Assembly (NCBI RefSeq): GCF_003863335.1
Contig: NZ_RRAZ01000002.1
Span: forward strand, 1 to 64,000
Origin: Falsigemmobacter faecalis
GTDB taxonomy: Bacteria > Pseudomonadota > Alphaproteobacteria > Rhodobacterales > Rhodobacteraceae
Direction: 5' to 3'
Length of the DNA stretch: 64,000 bases
Positions 60,058-64,000 of the stretch are shown here, one piece after another. Position 1 is the first letter of the stretch; every line of letters starts with the position of its first letter. Both the position numbers and the translations under genes were made by a program. A model generated the notes under the pieces. The model saw nothing but the letters and a program-made list of their open reading frames with translations, had not been told where the DNA came from and did not search any database.

Positions 60058-60114
60058 GGACAGTTTCGCCATGGCCGCGCCACGACCACGCAGGCCATCC
60101 GAGCTGCTATACTG
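60058..60114 (+). pseudogene. IS481-family transposase fragment
   Basis: The reading frame from 60058 reads GQFRHGRATTTQAIRAAIL, which matches the conserved start of IS481-type transposases (GQxxHGxAxTTxAxRAAIQ). The reading stops being similar after about 19 codons, so it is a short remnant. No terminal repeats were found. Confidence 0.5.
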
Positions 60115-60270
60115 AGGCCCTGCCCGCCATCGGCTTAACGGCAGGCCTGAGTGCGCGCGGAGCGGAGCCGGGAACCCGGGACGGAGGAGGATCGTTTTCC
60201 CGACGATTGGGCGCTGATGCACAAATCTTTCAGGATGCAGTGTCCTGCCTGATCCGGCTGCGCTGTCGGC

Positions 60271-60345
60271 ATGAGCTGTCCTTCGAAGCCCCGCTATAAG
60301 ACCAGCCACTGGCGGGCTTGTAGCCGGGCGTTGAAGCACCGATGG
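60271..60345 (+). pseudogene. IS5-family transposase N-terminal fragment
   Basis: ATG at 60271 begins MSCPSKPRYKTSHWRACSRA, resembling the N-terminus of IS5-type transposases (KPRYRTxNWxAYNxALxxRGSL). Similarity ends after about 25 codons. It is a decayed end of an insertion element next to the IS481 remnant. Confidence 0.45.
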
Positions 60346-60399
60346 CCACCCGTGTCGCATAAAACCAGGCGGGTTAAGAAGAGGTCTAACCCAAGGCTG

Positions 60400-60735
60400 A
60401 TTTGCGCAACAGCACGGCGATGACCTCAAATCCGGGCAGGTAGAAATCCGTGGCTCTCAGGCCAGAGGGATGAGCCGAGGTACCGAAAAACAAGCCCGGG
60501 AGAGGTGCGGCGCGCTCCACCGGATCCGGGCCCAGCCCCGCTCGCGGTGGAGCGCGATGAGCGCTGAGGTGGTGATGTAATCGCTGCCGATCTCCGGGGG
60601 CCGAAGGTGGGCGGGCGCCAGAGATCAATGAGCGGGGCTTCGACCCATTCCGCCGCGGACAGGCCCGCTTCGGCGGCCGCGATGGCATTTAGGATCCCCT
60701 CGAAGGACAGGCCGAGTTCCGGGGGACAATTTCAT
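60400..60735 (-). pseudogene. Decayed minus-strand protein fragment
   Basis: In one minus frame I read LGLSFEGILNAIAAAEAGL and AAEWVEAPLIDLWRPP, which look like real helix-forming protein. The reading then passes to another frame (ALIALHRERGWARIRWSAPH) and ends GFEVIAVLLRKSALG. The family is not recognised. It is frameshifted and lies directly behind the AAA+ remnant, so the two may once have been neighbours. Confidence 0.35.
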
Positions 60736-60739
60736 CACA

Positions 60740-61375
60740 TGTATCCTGTGAACGGTGCTGTGCAGAACCGGCGCGTTTTTCAGGTCGGAGGCGCGCTGCA
60801 GCCTGCGGGCCGCGATCCGAAGGCCCGGGCGGGGATCCCGGACGGACGGATGTGCCAGACCCTCGGCCATGGCCTCGATGGCTGTCTCGGAAAGCGCCCG
60901 CTTTTCCCGCTCGCAGCGCACCAATGCCGTGCGCTCATCGGCGCTGCGGTGGCGCAGATGGAGCGGCGGGCAGCGGCTCAGAAAGGGCTCAGGGAGCAGG
61001 GCCGGGGTACTGTACGTCAGGATCCGGCCGACCCGGCTCCTGTCGAACGGCACCTGATCACAGGAACAGATCCGGCGCTTTGCCGCCGGAGGCTCCATCA
61101 GGGGCAGCATGACCTCCGCCGGCCCGTCGGCCTGACTCCGTGTCGGGGTGACGGCTCCGGCCTTCGCGACCTCGTCCGCCACAACGATAGGATTGGCCCC
61201 TTTGGTCCGCAGAATATGCCTGACCAGGCCGACCCGGCTCAGCGCCGCCTAAGCCGTGCCGGGCCCGTCCGGGGCGTTTCCGTGTGCAGTTCGGCGGCGA
61301 TCTTCTCGGCCGCGGCAAAGCTCAATTCGCGCATGAGGGACTTGAGGACAGCGGGGTGCAAGGGCTTTTCGGCCA
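60740..61375 (-). pseudogene. Broken Lon-like AAA+ ATPase gene
   Basis: Segment 1 (about 61257-61375) reads HPAVLKSLMRELSFAAAEKI and ends AAELHTETPRTGPAR. Segment 2, in another frame from about 61248, reads LVRHILRTKGANPIVVADEV, EVMLPLMEPPAAKR, PFLSRCPPLHLR and ends with IAARRLQRASDLKNAPVLH. This order matches AAA+ ATPases of the Lon-related group in Rhodobacterales: Walker B-like VVADE, sensor and arginine finger regions. The Walker A region that should lie between the segments is missing and the two segments are out of frame, so the gene is inactive. Confidence 0.6.
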
Positions 61376-61779
61376 GATCCGGATCCCTGGCGGCCCGGTG
61401 CGTCACCAGATGGGTCTTGAAGCGGCCGCGGAGGGCACCGGTCCGAAAAGCGGTCGCTTTCCGGTGCTCTCGGGTGGATGTCGGTGGGGTCCGACAGGGG
61501 ATCAGGTCGCGGTGGCCGGCTTGGGGCATCCGGTGTCGCCGAAAGCGTCCCGATTGAGTGCAGCCGCACCGCCGAGTGTTCTGTAGCCGCAGTTTTCTGC
61601 CTGCGGAAGCGGACAGGAAGCTGCACAAGATCATGATATATAATCATTATATCTGACTTCGGGAAACCAGGGATCATTATATGTGCGGCGCGGTCAAAAT
61701 ACGGGCATCTTGGACGTTATCTGGGGGGCAGACCGGAGGGGGCTGAGATCTGATCAAAGGTTGATAATCAGAGTTATGT

Positions 61780-63576
61780 TTACTCTTGTGCCGCCCGCAG
61801 CAGCGCAGGGACCAGGGCGCGTGTGACGTCGCGGATCGGCGCGGGCGCGTGTTCGGCGATGTGGCGCAGGCCGTGAAGGGCCGATGCGGGCGCGGTGCTC
61901 AGCATCTCAAGGCGTTTCAAAGCGGCGCGGGCGGCGCGGCCCTCGCGGCCAGGCGCCTCCTTCAGACCCTGAAGCGCGGTGATGCCGTTTTGCAGCACCA
62001 GCATGGCGCGGGCGCGGCGCAGCAGGGCCGGATCGCCCGGCGTGACCTTCTGCGCAAAGGCCGCCGCAGGCAGGGCCCGCAGCAAGAGACGGCTGCGGCT
62101 GCGCGGGGCGTGATCGCCCCCGGCCTCACTGGCGGCCAGCGCGGAAAGATCGGCCAGCATCGCAAGGCGCAGATGCTCCAGCCGCCGCACCGGGCCTGCG
62201 GGCCAGATCAGCGCGAAAAGACCCCAGGCCAGAACCGGGGCCGCCACCACGGCCAGCCCCTTGGCCAGAAGACCTGCGGGTTCCGCCAGAAAGGGGATCT
62301 GCGGTTGCGAGAGCAGCAGGAACACCATGTGAAAATCAAGCGCCGCAATCCCCGTGCGGCGATGCGCGCTGAGAAACGGGCCGAGCAGCAGAAAGGGCAT
62401 CATCATCGCGATCTGCCCCATCTCTGTGCTGACCAGAGGCCAGAGCAGAAGTTGACAGATCAGCATGGCCGCCACCGCCAGCACCTGGCCCAGCAGCACA
62501 TGGCGCATGATCAGAACCGGCGTCTCAAAGGAGGAGAAAACCGAGATCATCACCGAAAGCCCCAGCAGCATGAAGGCCCCCGGCGCCCAGCCCGACAGCG
62601 CCCAGCCAAGGCCAAAGATCAGGATCGCGCCAAAGGCGCGCAGCCCGGCCTCGCGTGCGCCGGCGGGATCGCTGTGCTGCGGCACCCTCAGCGGGGCCGG
62701 AGCGGCGGCCTCAAGGGCGCGCAGCGAGAGGGCCAGATCGCTCAGGCCGGGATGGCCCTGGCAGAGCGCAAAAGCCGCCTCATCGCGGCCCTGTTCCAGG
62801 TGATCGGCAAGGCGGTGCAGATCGCGCAGCGGCGCGGGCGGCGGGTTTTCACCCTCCAGCACCAGGGCGGTGCCCGCCAGCACCAGACGGCGGGCCGCGC
62901 GCAAAGCCTGGCGCCCCGCGGCCGAACCTGCGCCATGCGCATCAAGGCTTTCATCCAGCGCCGCCAGTTTCGCCAGCAAAACCTGGGCTTCGGCATCCGG
63001 CATCGGACCGGCGGCGCGGGCGCGCAGGATGCGGGCCACATGGCGGCGCACCCTGCCCTGCAGCCCGTCCGCCGCCCGCCCCGGCGCAAAGGCCTGGGCG
63101 ATCAGCGTGCCGACCAGCACGCCCAGCAGCACCGTCGCCAGCCTGTCCGCACCAAGCGCAAGCACCTGCTCGGGCCGACCCACATCAATCAGCGCCACCA
63201 GCGAGGCGGAATAGCCGGCAAGTGCAATGCCATAGCCCGGAATCCCGCGCCGCAGGCCCGCGCCCCAGGTGCAAAGCCCGATCCAAAGCGCCAGCGCCGT
63301 CACCATCAGGCTGATCTCAATCTGGCTCAACAGCACGAGGCAGATCCCGACCCCGGTGCCGATCACGGTGCCCAGAAAACGAAAGGCGCTTTTCTCAAAG
63401 ACCTGACCGCGCAGCGGCTGCGCTGCCGCCCAGACCGACATGCCCGCCCATTGCGGATGCTCCAGCCCGAGGATCTGGGCCAGAAACAGCGCGATGCAGC
63501 AGCCGATGGCCGTGCGAAAGCCCATGCTGAGCCGGGCGGGATCGAACCCGAGGGCACTCAGAGGGGGTCTCAGCAT
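61780..63576 (-). CDS. FUSC-family membrane transporter
   Basis: 598 residues. Two hydrophobic blocks (about 18-165 and 330-480), each with several membrane helices, are separated by a soluble part, the standard FUSC/AaeB-like plan. The N-terminal segment HPQWAGMSVWAAAQPLRGQVFEKSAFRFLGTVIGTGVGI (in pieces) carries the family motif PQWA..SV and RFLGTxxG. The conserved segment recurs in the second half (SGWAPGAFMLLGLSVMISVFSSFETP). FUSC members export aromatic acids and other organic anions. The usual HlyD-type partner is not visible in the window; it may lie beyond the edge. Confidence 0.87.
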   Translation of the reverse strand: MLRPPLSALGFDPARLSMGFRTAIGCCIALFLAQILGLEHPQWAGMSVWAAAQPLRGQVFEKSAFRFLGTVIGTGVGICLVLLSQIEISLMVTALALWIGLCTWGAGLRRGIPGYGIALAGYSASLVALIDVGRPEQVLALGADRLATVLLGVLVGTLIAQAFAPGRAADGLQGRVRRHVARILRARAAGPMPDAEAQVLLAKLAALDESLDAHGAGSAAGRQALRAARRLVLAGTALVLEGENPPPAPLRDLHRLADHLEQGRDEAAFALCQGHPGLSDLALSLRALEAAAPAPLRVPQHSDPAGAREAGLRAFGAILIFGLGWALSGWAPGAFMLLGLSVMISVFSSFETPVLIMRHVLLGQVLAVAAMLICQLLLWPLVSTEMGQIAMMMPFLLLGPFLSAHRRTGIAALDFHMVFLLLSQPQIPFLAEPAGLLAKGLAVVAAPVLAWGLFALIWPAGPVRRLEHLRLAMLADLSALAASEAGGDHAPRSRSRLLLRALPAAAFAQKVTPGDPALLRRARAMLVLQNGITALQGLKEAPGREGRAARAALKRLEMLSTAPASALHGLRHIAEHAPAPIRDVTRALVPALLRAAQE

Positions 63577-63828
63577 GGCTCATCCTTTCCGCGCGCATCC
63601 GAATGATGCTGCCTCCCGCGACTCAGGTTGCGGGAGGGTCTCTTTCAAATAGGTGATCAGTCATGCGTTTGAAAGATGGGATATACCAGATGCGACTGAA
63701 ATGCAGAGAGGATGCCCATTTTTATGGCATGTGGTCGCGGAAATGGCCAGGATGACGCAGCGTCATATTTCGTGATGCCAAAGTGACCCGAAATCAAAAT
63801 AACTGATATGTCATTCTCTTTTCGCCCA
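63577..63828. promoter_or_regulatory. Intergenic region with three inverted repeats
   Basis: Three structures were seen: an 8-bp GC hairpin (63612-63619 / 63630-63637), a 9-bp inverted repeat TCTTTCAAA/TTTGAAAGA (63641-63649 / 63668-63676), and a perfect 15-bp palindrome ATGACG-CAG-CGTCAT (63752-63766). They lie between the upstream partial gene and the FUSC gene on the minus strand and probably hold its promoter and operator. Confidence 0.5.
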
Positions 63829-64000
63829 TCAGCAGGAGGTCTCTTCTGCTTCAGGCCCCTCTGCGGGAAGATCTTCAATGCGCGCGCGGACCTGGCTCAG
63901 CCATTCCAGCATCAGGTTCAGCTCTGCATCTGACCGCTGGCGCAGCAGATGGAGGTCAATCGGCAATACCACATCCAGAATGCGCGCCGCCATCTCGCGG
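63829..64000 (-). CDS. 3' end of an unknown gene, possibly a MarR-type regulator
   Basis: The last 56 residues are read from the window edge to the stop at 63829-63831: they include RILDVVLPIDLHLLRQRSDA and LNLMLEWLSQVRARIEDLP and end ETSC. This looks like a C-terminal helical dimerisation segment; a similar layout (SDAEL..L...L..VR) is common at the end of MarR proteins, which often stand next to FUSC genes. The evidence is too short for a firm call. The gene is cut by the right edge. Confidence 0.4.
   Translation of the reverse strand, partial: REMAARILDVVLPIDLHLLRQRSDAELNLMLEWLSQVRARIEDLPAEGPEAEETSC

Larger units (their letters stand above)
59696..61779. other. Gene graveyard with no intact gene
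   Basis: About 2.1 kb hold only broken coding fragments: an AT-rich stretch at about 59730-59750, transposase remnants at 60058 and 60271, decayed minus-strand protein segments at about 60400-60735, a frameshifted AAA+ ATPase at 60740-61375, and two 10-bp direct repeats (61643-61652, 61673-61682) in AT-rich DNA. Open frames here do not read as any complete protein family. Confidence 0.65.

Noticed and set aside
59757-60299. A 180-codon plus-strand frame in the gene-poor region
   Set aside because: No signature and no plausible ribosome site. The IS481-like peptide lies in a different frame, so the frame is accidental.
61786-63606. A 606-codon open frame on the plus strand opposite the FUSC gene
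   Set aside because: The minus strand has a clear membrane protein; the plus frame is Arg/Gln/His-rich shadow sequence.
1-64000. CRISPR array, tRNA or rRNA genes
   Set aside because: No regularly spaced repeat series, no tRNA-like cloverleaf and no conserved rRNA segment were recognised by reading both strands.

Overview
The window looks like chromosomal DNA from a GC-rich alphaproteobacterium, most likely a Rhodobacterales/Paracoccus-type organism. I infer this from the base composition, the dense operons joined by 4-bp ATGA/GTGA overlaps, the abundance of solute-binding-protein transporters (branched-chain ABC, tripartite tricarboxylate, TRAP) and several luciferase-like monooxygenases. 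I saw no rRNA, tRNA or CRISPR array. About 54 protein genes can be supported, one of them cut by the right edge.

Layout. (1) 0.1-4.4 kb, minus: an RND efflux pump with its adaptor. (2) 4.5-12.8 kb, minus: one long operon with a binding protein, LivGFHM-type ABC transporter, alpha/beta hydrolase, TetR regulator, acyl-CoA synthetase and MaoC-like hydratase, read as uptake and CoA activation of a small acid; a TetR-like inverted repeat lies just upstream of its first gene. (3) 13.0-15.2 kb, plus: a glutathione S-transferase and a fused VOC dioxygenase/hydrolase. (4) 15.3-18.3 kb, plus: TctCBA tricarboxylate-type transporter, facing an FAD dehydrogenase/ThDP enzyme pair (18.4-21.5 kb, minus). (5) 21.6-27.4 kb, plus: TetR, two adaptors and a second RND pump. 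(6) 27.4-31.7 kb: molybdate modBC without modA, a TauE/SafE exporter, a sugar-phosphate-isomerase-like protein and cytochrome b561.

(7) 31.8-45.7 kb: a catecholate-type siderophore locus. It has a DhbE/EntE-like aryl-AMP ligase, a stand-alone aryl carrier protein, an EntF-like C-A-T-TE synthetase with a serine-type pocket, a divergent IroE/Fes-like esterase, a YncE-like beta-propeller, a FepB/FecCD/FepC-type ABC importer, and then, joined without a gap, a complete TRAP transporter. No gene for making the aryl acid (isochorismate synthase, isochorismatase, DHB dehydrogenase) and no TonB receptor is present. The working hypothesis is that the TRAP system imports the aryl acid or another precursor.

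(8) 45.8-49.6 kb, minus: a luciferase-like monooxygenase, a glutamate-synthase-like flavoprotein and a 2-hydroxyacid dehydrogenase. (9) 50.0-59.7 kb: a possible sulfur/nitrogen heterocycle salvage island with three luciferase-like monooxygenases, a sulfurtransferase, amidase, HAD phosphatase, RidA, ThiM kinase, LysR regulator and flavin reductase. It resembles the Rut pyrimidine pathway in logic but has different parts. (10) 59.7-61.8 kb: a gene graveyard with IS481- and IS5-like transposase fragments and a broken AAA+ ATPase. (11) 61.8-64.0 kb, minus: a FUSC-family exporter and the 3' end of an upstream gene.

A 23-nt motif is repeated exactly behind two minus-strand genes next to GC-rich hairpins, and one of those hairpins recurs at a third site. 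Several intergenic regions contain strong inverted repeats, including a possible three-way junction between modB and the TauE gene.
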